Source: Ga0077527 sp964533495
GTDB lineage: Bacteria; Pseudomonadota; Gammaproteobacteria; Burkholderiales; SG8-41
Assembly: GCA_964533495.1 (NCBI GenBank)
Contig: CAZHJU010000007.1
Location: forward strand, 43,714-107,713
Reading direction: 5' to 3'
Length of the DNA stretch: 64,000 nucleotides
Part shown: positions 8,217 through 16,616 of the stretch, in pieces
Position numbering within the stretch: the first letter of the stretch is position 1
Layout: the number at the start of each line of letters is the position of its first letter
Program-made: the position numbers and the translations under genes
The notes under the pieces: model-generated
What the model saw: the letters and a program-made list of their open reading frames with translations, nothing else
The model's database searches: none
What the model was told of the DNA's origin: nothing

Positions 8217-9317
8217 TTACGAACCGTCCCGGCACCCGATCAATTGCACGATGATGTCGCGAACCGGCGTCGGCAGCGCGGCGCGCAGCGCATCCTCCGG
8301 TGAAATCCACAGGCGGCCCGCCTCCTCCGCCCGCGGCGGCCATGATTTCACCGCCGCCGGTTGCGGCAGGATGTCGAGCTTGAAATGGGTGAAGCCGTGC
8401 GCGATCACCGGCAGCATCGCCCCCGGCACGACCTTCGCGCCGAAACGCCGCGCGCACGCAGCCACCGGATCGGCGTCGGGATCCTCCTCGGGAAAACACC
8501 ACAGGCCGCCCCAGATCCCCGCCGGCGGGCGTTTTTCGAGAAGGATTTCGCCAGTGCGCTGCAGCACCAGCATCATCGTGCGCCGCTGCGGCAGCGCCTT
8601 GCGCGGTTTCGGCGTCGGCAATGCGGCAACGCGGCCGGTTTCGAATGCCGCGCAAAGCGGCCGCACCGGGCATTCGTCGCACCGCGCATTCCGGCGCGTG
8701 CAGACCGTGGCCCCCAGATCCATCAGCCCCTGGGTATAGGCCGCCAGGCCGCTCTGCGGCAGCAGGGCTTCGGCATCCCGCCACAGCCGCGCGGCCACCG
8801 CCGTCTCCCCCGGGTAACCTTCGATGCCGCGCAGGCGCGCGAGCACGCGCTTGACGTTGCCGTCGAGAATGGCCGCGCGGCCGCCAAAGGCAAACACCAG
8901 AATCGCCGCCGCGGTCGAGCGGCCGACGCCCGGCAGGTCCTCCAGCAGGGCCTGCGTTCCGGGAAAACGGCCGCCGTGCCGCTCGACGACGATCCGCGCG
9001 GCGCGATGCAGGTTCCGCGCCCGCGAGTAATATCCCAGGCCGCTCCACAGCGCGAGCACATCATCCTCCGCGGCGGCGGCCAGCGCCGCGACCGTCGGAA
9101 AACGTTCCAGGAAACGCCGGTAATAGGGAATCACCGCCGTCACCTGCGTCTGCTGCAGCATGATTTCCGACAGCCACACGGCATAGGGATCGCGGGTGTT
9201 CTGCCACGGCAGGTCGTGCCGGCCGTGGCGCTCCTGCCAGGCGATCAGCGCCGGCGCGAATGCCGCGACGGCACGGTCGGCCGCGGGCGCGCCTGCTGCC
9301 GCGGCATCAACGGCCAA
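8217..9317 (-). CDS. mutY: Adenine DNA glycosylase MutY
   Basis: Removes adenine mispaired with 8-oxoguanine. The 366-residue protein has the catalytic Glu51 in SEIMLQQTQV, the helix-hairpin-helix LPGVGRSTAAAIL and catalytic Asp152 (AILDGNVKRVL). It also has a [4Fe-4S] motif with Cys206, 213, 216 and 222 in the C-x6-C-x2-C-x5-C spacing, and a C-terminal NUDIX-like 8-oxoG recognition domain. The start is a TTG at 9317, inside the end of the upstream AsmA-like gene (11-bp overlap). About 20 Ala-rich residues precede the conserved domain, so a later start is possible. Confidence 0.94.
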   Translation of the reverse strand: MAVDAAAAGAPAADRAVAAFAPALIAWQERHGRHDLPWQNTRDPYAVWLSEIMLQQTQVTAVIPYYRRFLERFPTVAALAAAAEDDVLALWSGLGYYSRARNLHRAARIVVERHGGRFPGTQALLEDLPGVGRSTAAAILVFAFGGRAAILDGNVKRVLARLRGIEGYPGETAVAARLWRDAEALLPQSGLAAYTQGLMDLGATVCTRRNARCDECPVRPLCAAFETGRVAALPTPKPRKALPQRRTMMLVLQRTGEILLEKRPPAGIWGGLWCFPEEDPDADPVAACARRFGAKVVPGAMLPVIAHGFTHFKLDILPQPAAVKSWPPRAEEAGRLWISPEDALRAALPTPVRDIIVQLIGCRDGS

Positions 9318-11535
9318 GCAGGCCTTTCAGCGCGTCGCGCGCGCTGCCGCCTTTCTTTTCGCCCCCGGCCGCGGCGCCGCCCGGCAGATGCTTCTGCAGC
9401 TGTTTTTTCACGGCATCCCCGACTTTCTGCTTTGCGCTGTCGGTGATCATCGCGCCGAAATCCAGCTTGTACGAGGGCGCGGCCAGCGGACCGCTGATCC
9501 GCACCGGCACCGTGACGCCGCGCAGTTCCTCGGTCTCGCGCCCGCCCTGCCCCTTGCTGCTGCCGACGATGCTGGCCTTCACCAGGTAATTGACGGTATC
9601 GGCGCCGATGTTGACCTCTCCTTCGCCGCCGACCCGCAACAGCGGGGACTTCATCGACAGATCGTTGTTGCGCGCCACGCCGCCGGCGATCCTGAACGTT
9701 GCCGTCAGCTCGGAAAAATCCGTCTTCTGCCGGGCATCCGACTGCTGGGTCTGCTCGCCCTTCAGCGCGCCCAGGCGGGCCTGCGCGGAACGGATCGCGC
9801 CGCCGATGTCGATGCCCTTGAGCGCGCCGTCCGCCAGGCGCAGCGCCGCGGTGCCGTCGAGCGCGCGCTTCAGAGCGCCGCCCGTATTGCCCCGGGTGGT
9901 CACGTCGACCGACACGGTGCCCCGGCCTTCCAGCGTCTCGTTGTTCGCCAGATCCTTCAGCAGCGGCGCGACATCGACCGCCGCAAGATTCTGCTTCAGC
10001 GAAAACGCCGGAACCGGGGTGGCGGCATTGACGGACGCCGTTCCGCTCAGCGATCCCTGATAAAGGTCGGCCGTCAGCGGATTCACGTCGAGGCGTCCGC
10101 CCGCCGCCCTGAGTCCGGCGCGCACATTCTGCATCCTGATGTTGTTCACCGTCAGCGCGCCGATGCGAATGCTGCCGTCCATGCGCAGGGTTTTCAGCGC
10201 TGCAAGGTCGAACGGCTGCTCGGTGCCCGCGGCGGCCGGCGCTTTTGCGGCGGCGGGTGCGGTTCCGCCCGCCGCCGTGTTTTGCACCGGCAGCAGGCGA
10301 TCGACATCCAGGCGGTCGATATCCACGTCGAAATTGAATGCCGGCCGCGAGAAACCCGCGACGCCGACGCGCGCCTTGATCGTGCTGTCCGCGAGCCTGC
10401 CCGAGGCGTTCAACTGCACATGCTGTTTCCCGAGGTCGAGGCTTGCCGCGCCGGCCAGGTCGCCGCCGATGCTTTTTCCCGGCAGATCGGGACCGGTCGC
10501 GCTGACATCCGCCTTCCATTGCGGCAGGCTGAACCGCTGCGCCCGCAGATCGCCGTTCAGCGGCGAGGCCAGCCGCACCTTGATCTCCCGGCCGCCCTGC
10601 TTCAGATCGGCCGCCAGCGCCACCGCCGCGGCCTTGAACGCCTGTGTGGAGCCGGCCACTGCCGGCACGTCCAGCTTGACATCGAAGGCATCCTTGCCCT
10701 GCATGCCGGTGGCTGTCACGCTGAGCTTCTCGCCCGCGAATTCGCTGCCGTCCGTTTTCGCCCGGAGGGTGCCGCCCGCCTTGAAGACCAGTCCGGTCAC
10801 GTCCGCAACCTGCCCGCGGACCTCCAGCGCCAGCCCTTCCAGCGTGCCCTGCCCCGCGCCGAAGGTGAGCAGCGTCTTGAGATCGACCGCCAGATCGAGC
10901 TTCGGCTGGCTGCCCTGCGCGGCCAGCGTCAGCCTGACATCGGTCGGCACGCCGCCCGCGATGCGCCCGGTCTGCAGGTTCAGCTTTGAAACCGCATATC
11001 GCGCGCCCGCGGCCTCATCGCGGAATTCCAGCATCGAATCGGCGATCACGATCCGGTCGATGTCGAACGCAAACTGCCGCGCTTCGCCGCCGGCCGGCGG
11101 CTGCCGCGATTCCGGTCCGCTCGGAGTACCCGCCGCATCGTCCCCCAGCAGATCGTCAAAGTTCATGCGGCCGTCCCTGCCGCGCACCAGGCTGATGTGC
11201 GCGCCGCGCACCGTCACCTCGTCGACCACCAGCCGCTTCGACAGCAGCGGCAGCAGCTTCAGCGAAAACCGGGCGCCCTCGACGGCGACGAAAGGCTTCC
11301 CGCTGTTACGCTCGGACAGCGACAGCTTGCCGAGTTCGGCGCCGATGCCGGGCCAGAACGCGAGCCTGATGTCGCCCTCCGGCTTCAGCGTGCGCTGCGT
11401 ATGCTGCCGCACCAGCTCGACGAGCTGCGGCTTGTAATCGTTGGGATCGAAGGTTGCGGCGACATAGGCCAGCACGCCGCCGGCCACGACCACCAGTCCA
11501 CCAAAAACAAGAGCGGCAATTTTGAGGATTTTCAT
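9307..11535 (-). CDS. AsmA family envelope protein
   Basis: A 742-residue protein anchored by one N-terminal membrane segment (about residues 5-27, MKILKIAALVFGGLVVVAGG). The rest is a long periplasmic region of repeated beta-rich segments typical of the AsmA/TamB group of bridge-like lipid-transport proteins. The C-terminal third carries the usual AsmA domain, followed by a basic tail (EKKGGSARDALKGLLGR). In Escherichia coli AsmA-like proteins act in phospholipid transport to the outer membrane; the role here is inferred. It lies 26 bp after tRNA-Gly and overlaps mutY by 11 bp. Confidence 0.85.
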   Translation of the reverse strand: MKILKIAALVFGGLVVVAGGVLAYVAATFDPNDYKPQLVELVRQHTQRTLKPEGDIRLAFWPGIGAELGKLSLSERNSGKPFVAVEGARFSLKLLPLLSKRLVVDEVTVRGAHISLVRGRDGRMNFDDLLGDDAAGTPSGPESRQPPAGGEARQFAFDIDRIVIADSMLEFRDEAAGARYAVSKLNLQTGRIAGGVPTDVRLTLAAQGSQPKLDLAVDLKTLLTFGAGQGTLEGLALEVRGQVADVTGLVFKAGGTLRAKTDGSEFAGEKLSVTATGMQGKDAFDVKLDVPAVAGSTQAFKAAAVALAADLKQGGREIKVRLASPLNGDLRAQRFSLPQWKADVSATGPDLPGKSIGGDLAGAASLDLGKQHVQLNASGRLADSTIKARVGVAGFSRPAFNFDVDIDRLDVDRLLPVQNTAAGGTAPAAAKAPAAAGTEQPFDLAALKTLRMDGSIRIGALTVNNIRMQNVRAGLRAAGGRLDVNPLTADLYQGSLSGTASVNAATPVPAFSLKQNLAAVDVAPLLKDLANNETLEGRGTVSVDVTTRGNTGGALKRALDGTAALRLADGALKGIDIGGAIRSAQARLGALKGEQTQQSDARQKTDFSELTATFRIAGGVARNNDLSMKSPLLRVGGEGEVNIGADTVNYLVKASIVGSSKGQGGRETEELRGVTVPVRISGPLAAPSYKLDFGAMITDSAKQKVGDAVKKQLQKHLPGGAAAGGEKKGGSARDALKGLLGR

Positions 11536-11561
11536 CGATCGACCCGCGGCTGTTGCTGGGC

Positions 11562-11635
11562 TGGAGCGGGTGAAGGGAATCGAACCCTCGTATGCAGCTT
11601 GGGAAGCTGCCGTTCTGCCATTGAACTACACCCGC
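11562..11635 (-). tRNA. tRNA-Gly(CCC)
   Basis: Folds as a full cloverleaf on the minus strand: acceptor GCGGGTG/CACCCGC, D-stem GTTC/GAAC, anticodon stem GCAGC/GCTGC with loop TTCCCAA (anticodon CCC), T-arm with loop TTCGATT, and an encoded CCA end. It lies 26 bp upstream of the AsmA-like gene in the same direction, so the two may share a transcript. A possible -10 box TACAAT lies about 13 bp upstream of the tRNA. Confidence 0.95.
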
Positions 11636-11963
11636 ATGGAGCGGCACATTGTACGACATAAGCGACGCCCCGGCGCGAACCTGTGCCCGCGGCACGGCGA
11701 CCGTTCTGCCGGACACCACAAAAACCCGAAGCAGTCCGCCGCACCGTCTCATTACAGCGACAAAGCGCAATCCGGTGCGAACGGAAACTCCCCGCGTGTC
11801 GCGTTCCGTTTACGTTCGCCCCTCATCGATTACACGCGCCTCGCGTGCGTAAGTCCGCGGTAAGACTGCGTAAGCGTGCCGCAAGCGTTGCGCCATAACC
11901 TCTGGCCCGTTGCCGGAAAGTCCGGCCGCATGCGCCTGCGGGAACGACGCCATAAAAACATCG
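11636..11963. other. Intergenic region between tRNA-Gly and the unknown protein gene
   Basis: This 328-bp stretch holds the divergent start region of tRNA-Gly (minus) and the unknown protein (plus). I see a possible -10 (TACAAT, minus strand, near 11648-11653). Short open frames here have no start signal or composition that sets them apart. No clear hairpin or known RNA was recognised. Confidence 0.5.
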
Positions 11964-12851
11964 ATGACTTCGCGCTTCCAGTTGCGACAACTGGTTTCGC
12001 CGCCGTTCCTGCGGGAATTGCATCATTTCCTGTGGACGGAACCCTGCATGGCCGGCGACCGGATCGACGTCGGCTGGAACTGCCGCGATCATGCCTGGAC
12101 GCTCGCGTTCCTGCTGCAGTTCTTCGGCATCGACTCCGCCGTGGCGCATGGCCAGGCTTTTTTCGCATCGGGCCCCACCGCGAAACAGGAAGCCGTCAGC
12201 TACACCCAGGTGCCGCACAGCTGGCTGATCGCCAAAAATCTCGGCGCCATCGATCTCAGCATCAAACCCGTCTTCGTGGCCGCGGGCGACAGATTCAGCG
12301 TGCCCATCAAATGGGTGTTCCTGAACGGCGCCGCCCCCGGAAAATGCGAGGCGCTGTTTTTCACCGACGAAAACGCCTATCGGCGCGCAACCCGCCAGCT
12401 GCCGGAACGCCGCAACCGGATGGGCGCCGCATACTTGGCCGAAGGATACGAGCGCCTGGAACAAGATCATTTTGAATCCGCGGCGCGCTGGATGGATTCC
12501 AGCCTGACGCGCCAGTTGCTCGACCTGCGCGCCGACCCTTCCGGTCTCTACGCCGCGCTGCTCGCGCACCTGACCGGGTTTCTACAGGGACAAACGCCCA
12601 GCCTCACCGCCCTGCCCTTCAGGGACGCCTGGTCGGCGCTGGCAGATCGCCAGCCACCTTCCGGGCAACCGTCTTCCGGAATCTTCCCGAGCTGCTGCCA
12701 GCGGCCTAAGCCGCCGCGCGCGACACCCGGCACAGCAGCACTTTCAGGTTGGTCTGGTCCGACACCGGATCGCGCTGCGTCTTGTCGGTCAGGAAATTCA
12801 CCGGGCGCCAGGGGTTGTAGGGCTGGCGCTCGCCCCAACCGATGGGAATGA
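11964..12851 (+). CDS. Uncharacterised protein with transglutaminase/NAT-like Cys-His-Asp pattern
   Basis: Not recognised as a named family. The N-terminal half shows Cys40 at the head of a hydrophobic helix (WNCRDHAWTLAFLL), His85 in PHSWLIAKNL and Asp97 in GAIDLSIKP. This spacing resembles the Cys-His-Asp catalytic triad of transglutaminase-like and arylamine N-acetyltransferase folds. That is inference from pattern only. About residues 1-235 look like real protein. The last 60 residues (rich in Pro, Ser, Gly, Arg) read antisense to the 3' end of the next gene over 146 bp and look like read-through after loss of a stop. The start is the ATG at 11964; an in-frame ATG at 11910 is also possible. 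Confidence 0.65.
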   Translation: MTSRFQLRQLVSPPFLRELHHFLWTEPCMAGDRIDVGWNCRDHAWTLAFLLQFFGIDSAVAHGQAFFASGPTAKQEAVSYTQVPHSWLIAKNLGAIDLSIKPVFVAAGDRFSVPIKWVFLNGAAPGKCEALFFTDENAYRRATRQLPERRNRMGAAYLAEGYERLEQDHFESAARWMDSSLTRQLLDLRADPSGLYAALLAHLTGFLQGQTPSLTALPFRDAWSALADRQPPSGQPSSGIFPSCCQRPKPPRATPGTAALSGWSGPTPDRAASCRSGNSPGARGCRAGARPNRWE

Positions 12852-15696
12852 ACACCGCGGTCGGCCGGATGCCGGCATGCACCCAGGCCATCGCCTCGAT
12901 GCTGCCGTGCGCCGATTCCACCTTGACGCGTTCGCCGTCGCGGATGCCGAGCTGCGCCGCCTTCTCCGGATGGATCTGGCAATAGAGATCGGGCCACATC
13001 TCCTGCGACTGCCAGAAATAATGCGTCCAGCTGTGGAAATGCGCGGCCGGCGGGCGGCCGGTGACGAGTTCGGTGTCGAAGCCCTGCGCGCGCAGCTTCG
13101 CGCCGGGATGATCCGGGCCGGGCGCGACGATGCGCCCGCGCGCGCTGCCGGTGGCCGGCGAGCAGAACGGCGAAATCACGCCCTCCTCGGCATCGGTCTC
13201 CAGCAGTTCCATGTACGGCAGGTCGACGAGCTGCTCGCGCTCGGAATAGAACTCCGGCAGCGCCGACAGGCCCAGCGTGTTGAATTTCGCTTCCAGCTCC
13301 GGCGTCCAGAATTCGAGCTTGCCCGATTTCGTCGGGAAACGCCGGCCCGGCGCGCCGGTGGCGATGGTCGTGCCTTCAAGGTACAGCGTCTCGATTTCCG
13401 GTGAGTCCTCGGTCGGCACGGGGATGCGCACCCAGCGATGCGGCACCGAATGCAGGCGCTTCTGCGTGCAACCCTTCAGACCCGGACTGTCGATGCAAAC
13501 CTGGTCCCACAGCACGGCTGGATCCTTGTACTCCTCCTTCAGCACGTCGCCGAAACCCAGGCGCTTGCCGAGCTCGACCCAGATCCAGGTGTCGGATTTC
13601 GCCTCGCCCGGCGGATCGATCATCTTGTCGATCCACACCACGCGGCGGTCGTCGTTGGAGCGGCCGATCTCGCCCTTCTCGATGCCGCTCGCCGCGGGCA
13701 GCAGATAATCGGCATAGGCCGAAGTCTCGTTGGCGAACAGCTCGATGTGCACCATCAGGTCCAGCGACGCGAACGCGGCGCGCGCCTTTGCCTGCCCGGG
13801 CCACTGTGCCATCGGATTGTTGCAGCTGATCAGCGCGCGGATCGGATACGGCTTGCCGTGCAGCATCGCGTCGGTCCAGCCGGCGGGGCTGCGGCGCACG
13901 CGCGGCTTGTTGATCTTCGGCGCGCGGTGCTCCGGCACCTTCGCCGCCAGCGGCGTGCCGGCGCTCATGTTGAAATAGGCGCCGCCGCGCCGGCCCCAGT
14001 TGCCGGTAATCGCCGACAGGAACATCAGCACGCGGTTGGTCTGCGTGCTGTTGGTGTGCTGGTTGATGCCTCGGCTGGCGAAGATCACGCAGCCGTCGGC
14101 CGCGGCGATCTCCTCCGAGAGCTGGCGGATGTCGTTCGCCGCAAGGCCGGTGATCGGCGCTGCCCATTCCGGCGTGTAGTTCTTTTTCAGGATGAAGTCG
14201 CGCCATTCGGCGAAACCCAGCAGCCAGTCGGCGCAGAACTGCGCGTCGTGCAGGTCGTTGGCCAGGATGTGCTGGCACAGGGAAAGGCCCAGCGCCATGT
14301 CGGTGCCGGGGCGGATCGGCAGCCAGCGGTCGGCCTTCGACGCGGTGGCGGTCAGGCGCGGATCGACGGCCACCATCTTCGCGCCGTGTTTCAGGCGCCA
14401 GTCGTTGATCATGCCGAAGTACACCGGCCGCGTTTCGGCCTGGTTGTCGCCGATGTAGACGTAGAGCTGCGCCGAGCCGAGGTCGTTCTCGGTGTAGCTG
14501 TTGCCGCTGCCGATGCTGCCCAGCGTGATCTCGAAGGCGACGTTCTTGCCGCTGGCGCAGAAGGGATCGGTGCCGTCCTTGTTCGGCGTGCCGAACATCT
14601 GCGCGAACATCTTGGTCGTCGTGCGGTAATCGAGGATGCCGGTGCGCGTGCCGACGAACATCGCCAGCGCCTCGGCGCCGTACTGGTCGCGGATTTTTTT
14701 CAGTTTCTCCGTGATTTCATCCAGCGCCTGGTCCCATGAAATACGCTCGAAACGGCCCTCGCCGCGCGCGCCGACGCGCTTCTGCGGGTACCGCAACCGG
14801 TGTTCGCTGTGATACATCTGCAGCGTCAATTGCGACTTCGGACAGACGCGCCCTTTCAGCAGCGGATCGTCGTCGTTGCCAGTGATTTTCACTAACTTGT
14901 TGTTTTTAAAGTGAAATTTAACTGTGCAGCAGTTGAAGCAGATGTTGCAGCCGCCGGGCACGACACGATCCGGCGCGGTGTCGTCCCGCGTTTCGCGGTA
15001 CGGAAACGCCGGCAGCCGCGCCTGCACCGCCGTCTGCGCCTGCACGCCGTCCATGAACGCGGGACGGCGCGAGGTCGCGGGATGCGCGCGCGCCGGCGTC
15101 ACCGCGGCCACTTCGCCGACCTTCTGCGGCGTCGTGCGCTCGAGATAGATCGTCGCCGGCCCGAGCAGGAAATGGTCGTGGTCGCGCGGCGCGCGGCCGG
15201 CGGCGCGCGCCTCGGCCAGCAGTTCTTCACGCTTGCCGAAGCGGATCGCCTGCGTCGGGCAGACGCTGGCGCAGGCGGTGGTGTTCTCGCCCGCCGCGCG
15301 GCGGTCGACGCAGAGATCGCACTTCACCGCATGATGGCCCTTGGCGTCGTAGCCCATCGCGCTGTACGGGCAGGCCATCACGCACTCGCCGCAGCCGGTG
15401 CAGCGCGACTCGTCGACGCGCACGATGCCGGTCGCCGGATCCTTGGCAATCGCTTTCGGATTGACGGGGCAGGCGCGCAGGCAGGCCGGACGTTCGCAGT
15501 GCTGGCAGCTCAGCGTCAGGAAGGCCAGCCCCGCCTGCTCCAGTTCGCTGGCCCACACCACCTTGTTGCGGTACTCGCCGGGACCGAGCCGGTGTTCGGT
15601 CTTGCAGGCCGCCTCGCAGCTCTTGCAGCCGGTGCAGCGCTCGATGTCGATCAGCAGCGCGAGCCGTTCGGAAGGTCCGGCGTTCATCGTGTCCAT
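12706..15696 (-). CDS. Fused four-cluster ferredoxin / molybdopterin oxidoreductase
   Basis: A 996-residue fusion. Residues 1-185 form a DmsB/PsrB/NrfC-like subunit with four [4Fe-4S] motifs (Cys 21/24/27/31, 64/67/72/76, 99/102/105/109, 126/129/142/146). A linker follows. From about residue 245 there is a complete bis-MGD catalytic subunit of the DMSO-reductase family, with a proximal cluster (Cys250, 253, 256/257, 285), a likely Mo-ligand Cys380 (DPFCASGKN) and a C-terminal dinucleotide-binding domain. In most relatives these are separate subunits. No Tat signal is visible, so a cytoplasmic-side enzyme is inferred. The substrate is unknown. It starts 1 bp after its membrane partner. Bases 14890-14921 are an AT-rich island matching the repeat family. 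Confidence 0.88.
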   Translation of the reverse strand: MDTMNAGPSERLALLIDIERCTGCKSCEAACKTEHRLGPGEYRNKVVWASELEQAGLAFLTLSCQHCERPACLRACPVNPKAIAKDPATGIVRVDESRCTGCGECVMACPYSAMGYDAKGHHAVKCDLCVDRRAAGENTTACASVCPTQAIRFGKREELLAEARAAGRAPRDHDHFLLGPATIYLERTTPQKVGEVAAVTPARAHPATSRRPAFMDGVQAQTAVQARLPAFPYRETRDDTAPDRVVPGGCNICFNCCTVKFHFKNNKLVKITGNDDDPLLKGRVCPKSQLTLQMYHSEHRLRYPQKRVGARGEGRFERISWDQALDEITEKLKKIRDQYGAEALAMFVGTRTGILDYRTTTKMFAQMFGTPNKDGTDPFCASGKNVAFEITLGSIGSGNSYTENDLGSAQLYVYIGDNQAETRPVYFGMINDWRLKHGAKMVAVDPRLTATASKADRWLPIRPGTDMALGLSLCQHILANDLHDAQFCADWLLGFAEWRDFILKKNYTPEWAAPITGLAANDIRQLSEEIAAADGCVIFASRGINQHTNSTQTNRVLMFLSAITGNWGRRGGAYFNMSAGTPLAAKVPEHRAPKINKPRVRRSPAGWTDAMLHGKPYPIRALISCNNPMAQWPGQAKARAAFASLDLMVHIELFANETSAYADYLLPAASGIEKGEIGRSNDDRRVVWIDKMIDPPGEAKSDTWIWVELGKRLGFGDVLKEEYKDPAVLWDQVCIDSPGLKGCTQKRLHSVPHRWVRIPVPTEDSPEIETLYLEGTTIATGAPGRRFPTKSGKLEFWTPELEAKFNTLGLSALPEFYSEREQLVDLPYMELLETDAEEGVISPFCSPATGSARGRIVAPGPDHPGAKLRAQGFDTELVTGRPPAAHFHSWTHYFWQSQEMWPDLYCQIHPEKAAQLGIRDGERVKVESAHGSIEAMAWVHAGIRPTAVFIPIGWGERQPYNPWRPVNFLTDKTQRDPVSDQTNLKVLLCRVSRAAA
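14890..14921 (-). repeat. AT-rich dispersed element, copy H (inside oxidoreductase gene)
   Basis: Minus-strand tract AAATTTCACTTTAAAAA followed by CAACAAGTTAG. It encodes KFHFKNNKLV within the proximal-cluster region of the oxidoreductase, without obviously changing protein length. It is the most diverged copy, but it shares TAAAAACAA and AGTTA with copy A. Confidence 0.45.
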
Positions 15697-15697
15697 T

Positions 15698-16477
15698 TCA
15701 GCCTCCCCAGGCCCGCAGATGCCACCAGGTGATCGGCCCGCCGTCGGCGACGTAGCCGGCGAAGAAGGTCACGGTGATCACGTGGATGACGATACCCAGC
15801 ACGAACAGCCAGGCCAGCGCCATGTGCAGCGGCCGCCACCAGGCCTGCCGCGCCGGCACCGCCGCGCGCGTGCCGAGCAGCCGCGTTTCCTCCGATGCCA
15901 GCCTGCGGTAGGCCAGCGCGAGGCGCGGGCTGCGGATGAAATGCGGCAGATTGACCGAGAACGTGCCTTCGCCGGCCTGCGGGTCGAGCTTCGCCAGCAA
16001 CTGGCGTTTTTCGGAGATCAGCGCGCGCAACCGGTCGCGGGTCGCGGCATCCGGCACCCGGAAAGCCGGCGCCTTCGAGGCGAAGGTCGCGGCGATGCGC
16101 CGCGAGCCGCGCACGCGCGCCCAGACCCCCAGCGCCGCCAGCGCCAGCAGCGCCAGCAGCAGCAGCGCCGGCGGCCGGCGCAGGAAGCCGCCGGAGTGGA
16201 TCGCGATCAGCACCATGCCGGCCAGCGAGCAGACGACGTGCGCGTTGAACCAGTTCACCGGATTGGCGCCGCTGCCGCCGCGCTTGGCGACGACGAAGGC
16301 CACCGGCACCAGCAGCAGGATCACGCCGGCGACGCCGGCCAGATACAGCTCGGGGCTGCCCGGCGTGCGCCAGGCTTCGGGCAGGAAACCGCGCAGCGCG
16401 AACCACGCGACAATCAGGACAGCGGCGGCGGCGGTCAGCTGCAGCAGGCGGGAATCGGCAAGATCGCGTCGTGGCAC
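15698..16477 (-). CDS. Membrane anchor subunit, cytochrome b-like
   Basis: A 259-residue membrane protein with about five hydrophobic segments (near residues 12-30, 43-64, 80-97, 104-120 and 215-237) and a soluble loop at 121-205. Histidines sit inside or next to membrane segments (NAHVVCSLAG, AIHSGGF, RPLHMALAW, VIHVITV), as expected for a di-heme or quinone-linked anchor. It is immediately upstream of the fused oxidoreductase (1-bp gap), so it probably links that enzyme to the quinone pool. No closer family was recognised, and heme binding is inferred. Confidence 0.72.
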   Translation of the reverse strand: MPRRDLADSRLLQLTAAAAVLIVAWFALRGFLPEAWRTPGSPELYLAGVAGVILLLVPVAFVVAKRGGSGANPVNWFNAHVVCSLAGMVLIAIHSGGFLRRPPALLLLALLALAALGVWARVRGSRRIAATFASKAPAFRVPDAATRDRLRALISEKRQLLAKLDPQAGEGTFSVNLPHFIRSPRLALAYRRLASEETRLLGTRAAVPARQAWWRPLHMALAWLFVLGIVIHVITVTFFAGYVADGGPITWWHLRAWGG

Positions 16478-16616
16478 GGAACGAAATGGGCTGGTTGCGG
16501 AGTGATGACCGGAATCGAAACGCTGGCGGAAACGCGGGTCGATTCTAGCATCAGCATGTGCTTATGCTTCCGCCGAATCCATATCGTAGGCACCGGAAGG
16601 CGCGGATCGCCGGCGT

